64,000 nucleotides of DNA from Streptomyces novaecaesareae (GTDB taxonomy: Bacteria; Actinomycetota; Actinomycetes; Streptomycetales; Streptomycetaceae): positions 15,183-79,182 of the forward strand of contig NZ_JNWQ01000026.1 of NCBI RefSeq assembly GCF_000716875.1, written 5' to 3'. The stretch's first letter is position 1. Every line of letters begins with the position of its first letter. The notes beneath the pieces were generated by a model, which searched no databases, was not told the origin of the DNA, and saw only the letters and a list, made by a program, of their open reading frames with translations. Positions 9,700-17,963 of the stretch are shown here, in pieces. Both the position numbers and the translations under genes were made by a program.

Positions 9700-10992
9700 T
9701 CAGGCGCGGTGCACCGTGATGGTCGTCCAGGCGCCGATGTGGATCCGGTCGCCGTCGTTCAGCGGGACGGCGGTGTGCGGGGCGACGGGCTCCGCGCCGC
9801 CGTTCATGGTGGTGCCGTTGGTCGAGTCCTGGTCCACCAGCACCCAGCTGCCGTCGGCCTGTTCGGCGAGCAGCGCGTGCTGGTGCGAGGCGCCCGGGTC
9901 CTCCGGCGGGACGGACAGGTCGATCTCCGGGACGGTGCCGCGGTGCTGGCTGCGCCGCCCGATCCGCAGCTGGCCGCGGCCGGTCAGCGGGATCCGGCGC
10001 TCGGGGCAGTACGGCGGGAAGAACAGGCCGGCCGCCTCGGGGCCGCTGCGGGCCATCATGTCGGTGAAGTAGTCCCGGTCGGCCGAGACGACGGCGATCC
10101 AGGTGGTCCGCACCGGCTCGGCCGGGGCGGCCTTCTGGTGGGGGTGCTGGGGCTGCGGCGGGGCGAGGTGGAAGGAGGTGCCGAAGTCGCCGCCGCGGTT
10201 GTTCGGCCCGGGGCCGGCCGGCTGGGCGTACACCGGGCCGGAGTCCTCGCGCAGCTGGGCCTCGGGGAAGGCGCCCTCCGGCGGCGGGTAGCCGTAGGTG
10301 TGCGGCTGGGCCGGGGCCTGCTGGGCCGCCGGGGGCTGCTCGGCCGCGTGCTGGCCGCCTGCGTGCTGGCCGCCCGCGGGCCCGCCGAACGGTGCCTGGC
10401 CGTACGGCGGCTGCCCGAACGGCGGCTGCCCGAACTGGGCCTGGCCGTACGGGGCCTGCGGCTGCTCCGGGGTGCCTCCGTACGCCGCCGGGATGTTCAG
10501 CGGCGCCGGCTGGGCGGGGCCGGGCGCGGGCGCGCCGGCGGCCGGGGTCTGGCGGCGCGAGGGCGTGGAGAGCTCGTAGTCGTAGCCGCACTCCTCGCAG
10601 AACCGGCCGGTCTGCGGGCTGCGGCAGATCGGGCAGACGGTGAGGCCCTCGGTGAGGCCCTGCGCCGGCGGCGGGAAGGCCCCGGGCGGCGGGTAGGCCC
10701 CGGGCGGGGGTACGGCGCCCGGCGGGGGCACCATGCCCGGGGGAGGCAGGGGCGCACCGGGCGGGGGTACCGCGCCCGGGGGCATCGGTGGCGGGGGCGG
10801 CGGGGCGCCGAAGGACGCACCGCCGTGCTGCGCGTGCCCGGCGGGGCCGCCGGGCACGGAGTGGTCGGCTCCGGGTGCCCCCGGGTAGCCCCCGTGGGCG
10901 CCGGGGGTCGGGGCCGGCGGGGTCATCGGGAAGCCGCAGAAGTCGCACCAGTCCTCGGCCTGCGACTCGTGGCCCCTCGGGCAGATCGGCAT
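9700..10992 (-). CDS. FHA-domain protein with two N-terminal Cys-rich ribbons
   Basis: A 430-residue soluble protein. Two zinc-ribbon-like Cys pairs appear: CPRGH...CDFC near residues 4-19 and CPIC...CEEC near 124-140. Long Pro/Gly/Ala/Gln-rich linkers separate them. The C-terminal forkhead-associated domain (about 330-430) has GRRSQH, the SHQHA turn and STNGTTMNG. FHA domains bind phosphothreonine, so this is the obvious reader of the kinase encoded upstream in the same operon. It may fill the role that GarA plays for mycobacterial PknG, but no ETT phosphorylation motif of the GarA kind is present. It is the last gene of the operon, 73 nt after the VWA gene and followed by a terminator. Confidence 0.9.
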   Translation of the reverse strand: MPICPRGHESQAEDWCDFCGFPMTPPAPTPGAHGGYPGAPGADHSVPGGPAGHAQHGGASFGAPPPPPPMPPGAVPPPGAPLPPPGMVPPPGAVPPPGAYPPPGAFPPPAQGLTEGLTVCPICRSPQTGRFCEECGYDYELSTPSRRQTPAAGAPAPGPAQPAPLNIPAAYGGTPEQPQAPYGQAQFGQPPFGQPPYGQAPFGGPAGGQHAGGQHAAEQPPAAQQAPAQPHTYGYPPPEGAFPEAQLREDSGPVYAQPAGPGPNNRGGDFGTSFHLAPPQPQHPHQKAAPAEPVRTTWIAVVSADRDYFTDMMARSGPEAAGLFFPPYCPERRIPLTGRGQLRIGRRSQHRGTVPEIDLSVPPEDPGASHQHALLAEQADGSWVLVDQDSTNGTTMNGGAEPVAPHTAVPLNDGDRIHIGAWTTITVHRA

Positions 10993-11065
10993 CAGGTCCC
11001 CCTCGTTTCGGGCCGGCTCGGTGCGGCGTCGCGCCGGGGTGCCGGCCCGGTCACGTCTTCAGCGG

Positions 11066-12421
11066 TCACTTCTTCACACGTACCGTTTTGGTCGACCGGG
11101 TCTCAAGGGTCATCGAGTCGGCCTCGCTCACGTTCTTACGGAACCGAACCGTACCCTCCTTCGGGTCCACCACGTCCACCACCTTCTGCAGCAGCTTGTA
11201 GGTGCCGTCGTTCCCGGTCGCGTGTGCGATCCGGACGGCGGCGCCCAGCTTGGCGGTGGCGGTGTCGACGTCCCCGGCGCGGTGGGCCTCCAGGCCCTCC
11301 TGGATGGAGGAGGCCAGCTCGGCCTGCCCGGTGTAGTGGGCGACCTGCGGGCTGATCCGGGTGGAGGAGGCCAGGTCGTCGGTCCACACCGCCTTGACCA
11401 GGCCCTGGCTGAGCACCTCGGGGGTGCCGCCGCCGACCTGCGGGGGCAGCACCAGGCTGATCCGGGCGGCGAGCATCTCGTTGCCGATGGAGGCGGCCGG
11501 GACCTCGACGCAGACGTGGTAGTCGCGGCTCTCGTCGCCCCAGGAGCCGGTGGGGTAGTCGCCGGCCCGGGGCCCGGCCTCGGCGCGGCGGGCGGTGAGG
11601 TCCTCGACCGCGGGGGCGACCTGCTTGACGAACTTCACGGTGGCGTTGGCCGGGGTCCAGATCCGCAGGGCGACGTCGGCGACCTGCTTGCCCATGGCTC
11701 CGGCCATCATCGAGCGGAAGTCCTCGGCCAGGCCGGAGGGTTCGGCGACGATGTCGACGGTGCCGAGCAGCGCCGAGGAGATCGTGCGCAGCTCGTCGAT
11801 CCGCCAGTCGGTGCCGACGCCCCGGCAGTCGGCGGTGAAGTGGCCGGTGACCCGCTCGATGTTGCGGGCCAGGTCCTGCGCCGACTCGTGCTCGTTGTTG
11901 CCGTCGGTGAGCAGGATGGCGTGCCGGATGGCGATGTCGTGGCGGGTGAGGAAGAGCTTGTCGGCCTTGGCCAACCAGGTGCCCATCGCGGTGCCGCCGG
12001 CCGCGGTGAGGCGGCGCAGCGACTCCTTGGCCTGCTCGCGGGTGGTGGCGGAGGCGGTGGCCAGGGTGCCGTCGCCGGGGTAGATGTCGCGGGCCTCGTG
12101 GGTGCCGGCGACGACGGCGAAGGCGGTGCCGTCGCGCAGTGCGTCGATGGCGGCGGCGGTGGCCTCCCGGGCGCCGTTGATCTTGGTCTTGGGGTAGTCC
12201 ATCGAGCCCGAGCAGTCCACCAGGATCACCACGGCCGCCTCGGCCCCGGCTCCGGCGGGCCCGGCGTCGGTGATCCCGAGCGGGCGCCCGCCGGAGGTGC
12301 CGCCGCCGGTCGCGGTGACGGTGACGATGGCGTTGACCTCGCGGGCGCCGTCGGCCAGGTACTCGTTCTGGAAGATCTCCACGTCGAACCTGGGCAGGTT
12401 CGGCTTCGCCAGTGTTGCCAT
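11066..12421 (-). CDS. von Willebrand factor A domain protein
   Basis: A 451-residue cytosolic protein. The VWA domain (about 60-250) has the full metal-ion-dependent adhesion site: DCSGSM, Thr in GGTAMG, and Asp in LLTDGNN. A beta-rich region and a helical C-terminal segment follow. VWA proteins usually act as metal-dependent interaction scaffolds. No signal peptide or membrane helix is seen, which argues for an intracellular role with the kinase and phosphatase of the operon. It lies between the PP2C gene (115 nt) and the FHA gene (73 nt). The ATG start at 12421 is well supported. Confidence 0.9.
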   Translation of the reverse strand: MATLAKPNLPRFDVEIFQNEYLADGAREVNAIVTVTATGGGTSGGRPLGITDAGPAGAGAEAAVVILVDCSGSMDYPKTKINGAREATAAAIDALRDGTAFAVVAGTHEARDIYPGDGTLATASATTREQAKESLRRLTAAGGTAMGTWLAKADKLFLTRHDIAIRHAILLTDGNNEHESAQDLARNIERVTGHFTADCRGVGTDWRIDELRTISSALLGTVDIVAEPSGLAEDFRSMMAGAMGKQVADVALRIWTPANATVKFVKQVAPAVEDLTARRAEAGPRAGDYPTGSWGDESRDYHVCVEVPAASIGNEMLAARISLVLPPQVGGGTPEVLSQGLVKAVWTDDLASSTRISPQVAHYTGQAELASSIQEGLEAHRAGDVDTATAKLGAAVRIAHATGNDGTYKLLQKVVDVVDPKEGTVRFRKNVSEADSMTLETRSTKTVRVKK

Positions 12422-12536
12422 GGGGCGGTCGGCTCCCGTCGGGTGAGGGGGTGGATGCGATCAGGACGGTGGGGCGGTCCGCCGGTCGGGCCGGCGGACC
12501 GGGGCGCCGCGAGGTCGGGCGGACGGGCCGGGCCGG

Positions 12537-13787
12537 TCAGGCCGTCGGCGGGTGCGGCGGCTGCGGCGGGACGGGCGGTGCGGGCGGGGCGGCGGGGGAG
12601 CCGATCACCGGGATGTCCGGCAGGGTCGGCTCGTAGTCCTCGTCCTCCACGACGGCCGGTCGGGCGCCCATCGCCGTCGGGACCAGCACCGGCAGGTCCA
12701 GCGCGGTCGGGGTCTGGTCGGCCTCCTCGACGGCGACGGCCGGCGGGTCGATCGGCAGCACGGCGACCGTGATGTTGTCGTGGCCGCCGGCGGCGACCGC
12801 GAACTTCACCAGGGTCTGCGCGGTGGCGAGCGGCTCGGTGCGGGCGTCCGGCCGGACGTAGTACGCCAGGTCGGTGGCCGCCTCCGCGTAGTTCCACAGG
12901 CCGTCGGTGCAGATCAGCACCACGCCGGGGACGTGCGGGGTGAAGTCGAGGGTGTGCGGCACGACCTCCTCGGCGTCGGCGCCGAGCCAGCCGGTGATCG
13001 CGTGGGCGCGCGGGTCGGCGTACGCCTCCGCCTCGCTCATCAGCCCGGCCTCGACCATCCGGGCCGCCCAGGAGTCGTCCTGGGTGAGCCGGAAGGGCTC
13101 GGCCGCGGCGCGGTCGTCCGGGATCCAGTACGCCCGGGTGTCGCCGACCCACCCGATGGTGACCCGGCCGCCGGCCGCTATCGCGCTGACGTAGGTGCAG
13201 GCGGGCGCGTTGAGGTCGGGCCGGGTGGGGCCGGCGCCGTCGGTCGCGAGGCCGGCGACGGCCTCGGCGGCGTCGGCGATGGCCGCGCGCATCGCCTCGT
13301 TCGGGTCCCGGCCGGCCTCCAGGGAGGTCAGCAGCGACTCGGAGGCGGAGTCCACGGCGGTCGCCGAGGCCTCGTCCGGGCGGTCGGAGGAGGAGACGCC
13401 GTCGCACACCACGGCGACCACGACCGGCTCGCCGCCGGGCAGCGAGGTCGCGGCGACGGTGAAGCTGTCCTCGTTGCGGTGGTGGCGCACGCCGCGGTCG
13501 CTGACCCCGGCGACGCCGCCGAGCGCCTTCTCCATGTGGTCGCGCGGGCGCGGCTGGGCGCCGCCGCAGCCCTCGCAGTAGCCGTCCGCGGTGACCTGCG
13601 GTTGCCCGCAGTGCACGCAGACCGGCCCGCGCTGCTGCGGTACGGCCTCACCCCGGGCGGCGGCCCAGCCCGCGGGCATCGCGCCCGGGGCCGGCCGGCC
13701 GTCCCGGCCGGCCCCGCAGGAGCCGCAGTAGGCGTCCTCCGGGTCCATCGGCTCGGAACAGCTCGGGCACTCGGTCTGCTGCGGCAT
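12537..13787 (-). CDS. PP2C-type serine/threonine phosphatase with two Cys-rich ribbons
   Basis: A 416-residue protein. N-terminal modules CPSC...CGSC (about 7-23) and CVHC...CEGC (about 57-75) precede a PP2C domain (about 92-345). Metal-binding motifs are complete: RNEDSF, VCDGVSSSD, GWVGDTRAYW, CTDGLWNY and GGHDNITVAV. It should remove phosphate from Ser/Thr, the natural counter-enzyme of the kinase encoded just upstream: its ATG (13787) is 3 nt from that gene's stop. The last 70 residues are Pro-rich. The ribbons resemble those of the kinase and FHA proteins of the operon. Confidence 0.93.
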   Translation of the reverse strand: MPQQTECPSCSEPMDPEDAYCGSCGAGRDGRPAPGAMPAGWAAARGEAVPQQRGPVCVHCGQPQVTADGYCEGCGGAQPRPRDHMEKALGGVAGVSDRGVRHHRNEDSFTVAATSLPGGEPVVVAVVCDGVSSSDRPDEASATAVDSASESLLTSLEAGRDPNEAMRAAIADAAEAVAGLATDGAGPTRPDLNAPACTYVSAIAAGGRVTIGWVGDTRAYWIPDDRAAAEPFRLTQDDSWAARMVEAGLMSEAEAYADPRAHAITGWLGADAEEVVPHTLDFTPHVPGVVLICTDGLWNYAEAATDLAYYVRPDARTEPLATAQTLVKFAVAAGGHDNITVAVLPIDPPAVAVEEADQTPTALDLPVLVPTAMGARPAVVEDEDYEPTLPDIPVIGSPAAPPAPPVPPQPPHPPTA

Positions 13788-13790
13788 CGG

Positions 13791-16355
13791 CTACACCCAC
13801 GTCCTGGGACGGGCACGGTTGGCCCGCTCCACCATCTCGATCCTGGTCTCCGCCCGGTCGGCCAACCGGGCGAGTACCCGGTAGGACTGTTCCAGGGCGA
13901 AGCGCAGTTCCCGCTCGTGCGCGGGACGTCCCAGCACCACCAGTTCGGCGGCCTGCGGGGTGCCGGCCGAACCGGCGCCGACCCAGCCGAGGGCCGCGCT
14001 GAGCACCTCGACGGACAGCTGCTCGCGGCGGCGGTCGTCCAGCCGCAGCGCGGTCAGCTGCGCGGAGCCGGCGCCGAGGTCGGCGGCCAGCTCGTCGGTG
14101 GCGGGCCGTTCGCGCAGCCGGGCGCGGATGGCGGCGATCCGGGCGGCGGTGTACTGGCTGGAGGTGGCCGGGACGGACTCCAGGACGCGGACCGCGCCGG
14201 GGCGGTCGTCCTCGGCCAGCCGGACCCGGGCCAGCCCGAAGGCGGCGCTCAGGTAGGCGTGGTCGGTGGTCCACACCAGCCGGTAGAACTCGGCCGCGTC
14301 GCCGCCGTCGCCGAGGAGTTCGGCGCAGATGGCGAGGGCCAGCTTGGGTGCGGCCTCGCCGGGGAAGGCGTCGTAGACGGCGTCGAAGGCCTCCGCGGCC
14401 GCCCTCAGGTCTGCTACTCGCCCGCTCGCCGGGGCCGCTGCTCGGGGCGGGTCCGAAAGGTCCTCGGCCGCCCCGACCAGGGCGGTGAGGCCGCGGTACC
14501 AGACAACCCGCCAGTCGTCCGGGTGGTCCTGCTCCAGCTCGCCGAGGCGGCCCAGGGCGTCGCGGTGGCGGCCGAGTTCGAGCAGGGCGCGCAGTTCGCG
14601 CAGCCGGCTCTCCACCGAGACGGCGGGCGCGCCGGCCAGGGCGACGAGCGCGTCCGCGGGGTCGGGGGAGAGCAGGGTGGCGAGGAAGCCGGCGTTGGGG
14701 TCGCCCGGGTCGACCCGGGGGATGGGCAGGGCGAGGGCGGCGGCGGCCGGGTCCAGGGCGGTCACCCGGAGCTGTCCGGGCTGTGCCGCGGGCAGGACCA
14801 ACTCGGTGTCCACGACGCGCAGTTCGGGCCCGAAGAGGGTGGAGAGCGCGGGGTAGGGCCGGTCGTTCCGGAGGGCCAGGACCTCCCGCAGCACGCCGGT
14901 GAGCTGGTCGGACATCTCCTCGGCGGAGGCGAAGCGGCGGGCCGGGTCCGGGTCGGTGGCGCGGACCAGCAGCCGGTAGTACGACTCGTACCGGGCGAAG
15001 ACCTCGACGTCCTCCGGGCCGGGCAGGGTGTCGCGGTAGGTGCTGCTGTAGCCCTGGAAGTCGAAGGTGAGCACCGCGAGGGTGCGGGCCACGGTGTACA
15101 GGTCGGAGGCGGGGGAGGGGCCGTCGGTGGCGATCTCCGGTGCCTGGTAGCCGATGGTGCCGTAGATCGGGCTGTCGTCGTCGAGGCGGCGGACGGCGCC
15201 CATGTCGATGATCTTGAGGGCGTCGCCGCTCTGGATGGCGTTGTCGATCTTGAAGTCGCAGTACACCAGGCCCCGGCCGTGCAGGTAGCCCAGGGCCGGC
15301 AGCGCCTCCAGCGCGTACGCGATGGCCTGCTCGACCGGCAGCGGCTCGCGCCGGCCGTCCGGGGTGCGGCGGTCGTTGGCGATGTCCTTGAGCGACTTGC
15401 CGCCGACGTACTCCATGACGATGTAGCCGTCGGTGGCGCCGGTGCGCAGGTCCGGGTGCTCGGCGAAGTTGATGATCCGGACGATGTTGGGGTGGTCCAC
15501 CTCGGCCAGGAAGCGCCGCTCGGCGACGGCCGCGGCCAGCGCGTCCTCGTCCCCGGTGTCCAGCAGGCCCTTGAGCACCACCCACTTGTCGTCGAGCCGC
15601 CGGTCCACCGCCAGGTAGATCCAGCCGAGCCCGCCGTGCGCCAGGCAGCCCACCACCTCGTACTGCCCGCCGACCAGGTCGCCGCGGCGCAGCTTGGGCG
15701 TGAACGAGTACGGCGTGCCGCACTTGGTGCAGAAGCCGTCCGGGCGGCCCGGGCGGCCGTTCTTCTCCCGGCCCACCGGGGCCTCGCACTTGGAGCAGAA
15801 CCGCTTGCGCTCGGGCACCTCCGGGTTGGCCAGCACCGCCTGGGCCGGGTCGGCCGTCTCCACCGTCGGCACGGTGACCAGGCCGGCGCCCAGCCGGTTG
15901 CGGGTGCCCGCGCTGGCGCTGCCCCGGGTGGAGCGCACCGAGACCGAGCGGCTGCTGCCGGTGCGGGTCGAGCGGTGCGAGCGGGAGCGGCCGGACATCG
16001 AGCGGGACGAGCCGGTGCGGGAGGAGCGGACGGAGGAGCTGCGCGCCGAGTCCGGGGCGACCCGGGCGGAGGGCACGTAGGGCTGGGTGACGCCGGTGTC
16101 GGCGCCGGGCGGGGTCAGGCCGCACTCGTCGCAGTAGCCGTCCGCGTCGATGGTGCCGGAGCAGTCCCGGGGGCACGGCGAGCCGGGGCCGGCCGCGGTG
16201 GCCGGTGCGGGTGCTGCTGCCGGTGCTCCTGCCGCGGGCGCCTTGGGTGTCGCGGTGGTCCCGCCCGCCGGGGCCAGCCCGCACTCGTCGCAGTAGCCGT
16301 CCGCGTCGATCCTGCCGTCGCCGGAGCAGTCCGGCCGTACGCACGTCTCGCCCAT
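13791..16355 (-). CDS. pknG: PknG-like serine/threonine protein kinase with rubredoxin-like and TPR domains
   Basis: An 854-residue kinase. Order: two related Cys/Asp-rich modules (about 5-26 and 61-80, each ending DADGYCDECGL); a Ser/Arg-rich linker (about 100-150); a rubredoxin-like pair CSKC...CTKC (about 187-213); the kinase domain (about 226-470); and a TPR-rich C-terminus (about 570-840). The kinase has the PknG P-loop AHGGLGWIYLA, Lys in VLKGL, a non-RD catalytic loop VYCDFKIDN and IDMGAV in place of DFG, as in mycobacterial PknG. That kinase controls glutamate/2-oxoglutarate metabolism. The ATG at 16355 is 5 nt after the upstream gene's stop. The extra Cys modules and SR-rich linker are not in mycobacterial PknG as I know it. 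Confidence 0.93.
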   Translation of the reverse strand: MGETCVRPDCSGDGRIDADGYCDECGLAPAGGTTATPKAPAAGAPAAAPAPATAAGPGSPCPRDCSGTIDADGYCDECGLTPPGADTGVTQPYVPSARVAPDSARSSSVRSSRTGSSRSMSGRSRSHRSTRTGSSRSVSVRSTRGSASAGTRNRLGAGLVTVPTVETADPAQAVLANPEVPERKRFCSKCEAPVGREKNGRPGRPDGFCTKCGTPYSFTPKLRRGDLVGGQYEVVGCLAHGGLGWIYLAVDRRLDDKWVVLKGLLDTGDEDALAAAVAERRFLAEVDHPNIVRIINFAEHPDLRTGATDGYIVMEYVGGKSLKDIANDRRTPDGRREPLPVEQAIAYALEALPALGYLHGRGLVYCDFKIDNAIQSGDALKIIDMGAVRRLDDDSPIYGTIGYQAPEIATDGPSPASDLYTVARTLAVLTFDFQGYSSTYRDTLPGPEDVEVFARYESYYRLLVRATDPDPARRFASAEEMSDQLTGVLREVLALRNDRPYPALSTLFGPELRVVDTELVLPAAQPGQLRVTALDPAAAALALPIPRVDPGDPNAGFLATLLSPDPADALVALAGAPAVSVESRLRELRALLELGRHRDALGRLGELEQDHPDDWRVVWYRGLTALVGAAEDLSDPPRAAAPASGRVADLRAAAEAFDAVYDAFPGEAAPKLALAICAELLGDGGDAAEFYRLVWTTDHAYLSAAFGLARVRLAEDDRPGAVRVLESVPATSSQYTAARIAAIRARLRERPATDELAADLGAGSAQLTALRLDDRRREQLSVEVLSAALGWVGAGSAGTPQAAELVVLGRPAHERELRFALEQSYRVLARLADRAETRIEMVERANRARPRTWV

Positions 16356-16360
16356 CAACC

Positions 16361-17722
16361 TCAGCCCCCCTGAACCTGTCCGTCGACCGGCGGCTGGCCG
16401 GTCGCCTCCTGAGCCTGCCCGGCCTCGGCTCGGGCCGGCCGCAGCGACTGCTGGAACCGGGCCACCGCGGCGGCCGCCGCCCGCAGGTCGCACGGCGCGC
16501 TCCACAGCAGCCAGCGCGCCTTCTCGTACCGCTCGATCACTTCCGGGTCCTCGGAGACCCGCAGCCGGGCCGCCATCGCCTTGTAGGCATCCAGCCGGCC
16601 GCGCAGCTCGGCCCGGACGGCCAGCGGCTGGGTCACCTCGGTGAGCGACTGCCGGGCCCGGGCCAGCTCCTTGGCGGCGGCGTCCTCCAGCGTGTCCAGC
16701 AGCGGCGCCAGCCGGCCCCACTGCCCGCTCTGGCGCAGGTCCAGCGCGGTGACGATCCGTTCGCGCAGCGCCGAGGCCGGGCCCGGCACCGCCGGGACGT
16801 CGCTGGCCGCTATCTTCGCCAGCACCTCGCCGCGCGCCCGGCGGGCCTCGGCCAGCGTGGCGTCGGCCCGCTGGAGGAGGTCGCCGACGCCCTGCAGCCG
16901 CTCCTCGGCCTCGTCGCGCAGCCGCAGCAGGTCCTCCAGCTCCAGCCGCACGCCGTCCAGCGCCCGCCCGGCCCGGTCGAACCGCTCGGTGTCCACCACC
17001 CCGGCGGGGCCGGCGAAGGCCGAGCCCTCCGGCACCGTGCCGCGCTGGGCGGGCACCCGGGCCGGGCGCCAGAGCGCCAAAGGGTCCCCGCGCACCTCGG
17101 TGCGCAGCTCGGTGAGGTCCTTCTCCAGCCCGGCCAGATCGTCGCCGAGCGGGTGGGCGCCGGTGCGCACGCCGAGCGAGGCGGCCAGCGTGCGCACCCG
17201 GTGGAGTTCGGCGAGCAGCAGGTCGATCCGGGCCGGCAGCGCCGACCAGACCGCGTCGGCGGCGCTGACCACCTCCAGCACGGTGGCGTACCAGGAGTTC
17301 ATCCGGGCCATCAGCGCGTCCAGGCTGATCCGCTCGACCAGCTTGGCGGGCGCGCCGAGCAGTTGCGGCCCGTCCGGCACCGCACCGCCCGGGACGGTCA
17401 CCGCGTCGCCGGTCAACAGTTCGCTCAGCTCGGCGAGTTCGGGCGCGCCGGGCTTGGCCTTGCGGGCCCGTACGGCGCGCGCCGAGGCCAGCGCCTCGGA
17501 GTAGCGGTCGAACAGCGCCCAGAGTAGCGGCAGGCCCTTCCCGGCGACGGACCACCGCTCCAGGGTGCGCCCGGCCAGCTCGGCGCCGTCCAGCAGCCGC
17601 AGGCCCGGGTGGTCCTGCAGCGCGAGCAGCGCCGACTCGACCGCGTCCCGCTCCGCGCCGAGGCGCGCGAGCGCGCGGTCCACCTCCTCCCGGCTCAGTA
17701 CCGGGCCAGCCGATGCCGCCAC
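16361..17722 (-). CDS. Helical/coiled-coil protein of the PknG operon, function unknown
   Basis: A 453-residue soluble protein, almost wholly alpha-helical by composition and heptad-like spacing (for example EEVDRALARLGAERDAVESALLAL at the start). It has no Cys-rich module, membrane helix or enzymatic motif. The GTG start at 17722 has a strong AGGAAGGAAGG ribosome-binding site. It lies 237 nt after glnH and 5 nt before the kinase start, so it is translationally linked to the kinase. The probable job is a scaffold or adaptor between the receptor (GlnX/GlnH) and the kinase; this is inference from position only. Mycobacterial glnX-glnH-pknG has no counterpart that I know of. Confidence 0.8.
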   Translation of the reverse strand: MAASAGPVLSREEVDRALARLGAERDAVESALLALQDHPGLRLLDGAELAGRTLERWSVAGKGLPLLWALFDRYSEALASARAVRARKAKPGAPELAELSELLTGDAVTVPGGAVPDGPQLLGAPAKLVERISLDALMARMNSWYATVLEVVSAADAVWSALPARIDLLLAELHRVRTLAASLGVRTGAHPLGDDLAGLEKDLTELRTEVRGDPLALWRPARVPAQRGTVPEGSAFAGPAGVVDTERFDRAGRALDGVRLELEDLLRLRDEAEERLQGVGDLLQRADATLAEARRARGEVLAKIAASDVPAVPGPASALRERIVTALDLRQSGQWGRLAPLLDTLEDAAAKELARARQSLTEVTQPLAVRAELRGRLDAYKAMAARLRVSEDPEVIERYEKARWLLWSAPCDLRAAAAAVARFQQSLRPARAEAGQAQEATGQPPVDGQVQGG

Positions 17723-17927
17723 CGCGGTGTCCTTCCTTCCTCGCGTGCGATCCCGACGTGTGTGACGCGTGACCCCACGACAACCCCCGTGTCCACCACC
17801 GGTCTCCCCGTGGTGATCGTCCCGAACCCTAGCCGGTGGCCGTTCGGGCGGAGCGGGCGCGGGGCGTCAAGACCGCGTCAACGCCCCGGGCCCGTCCGCC
17901 GCGGATGCGGCCCGCTGTCCGCCCCCG

Positions 17928-17963
17928 TACGTGCCTCAGTAGGTGCCTCAGTGTGTGCCTCAG
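17928..17963. repeat. 3 x 12-bp tandem repeat at 3' end of glnH
   Basis: Units TACGTGCCTCAG, TAGGTGCCTCAG and TGTGTGCCTCAG, followed by a decayed fourth. The array runs into the glnH stop codon (17960-17962). Confidence 0.85.

Noticed and set aside
12552..16373. 1273-residue open frame on the plus strand opposite the PknG operon
   Set aside because: Antisense shadow of the kinase and phosphatase genes; low-complexity Gly/Arg/Val composition and no protein motifs. The minus-strand genes have complete domains.
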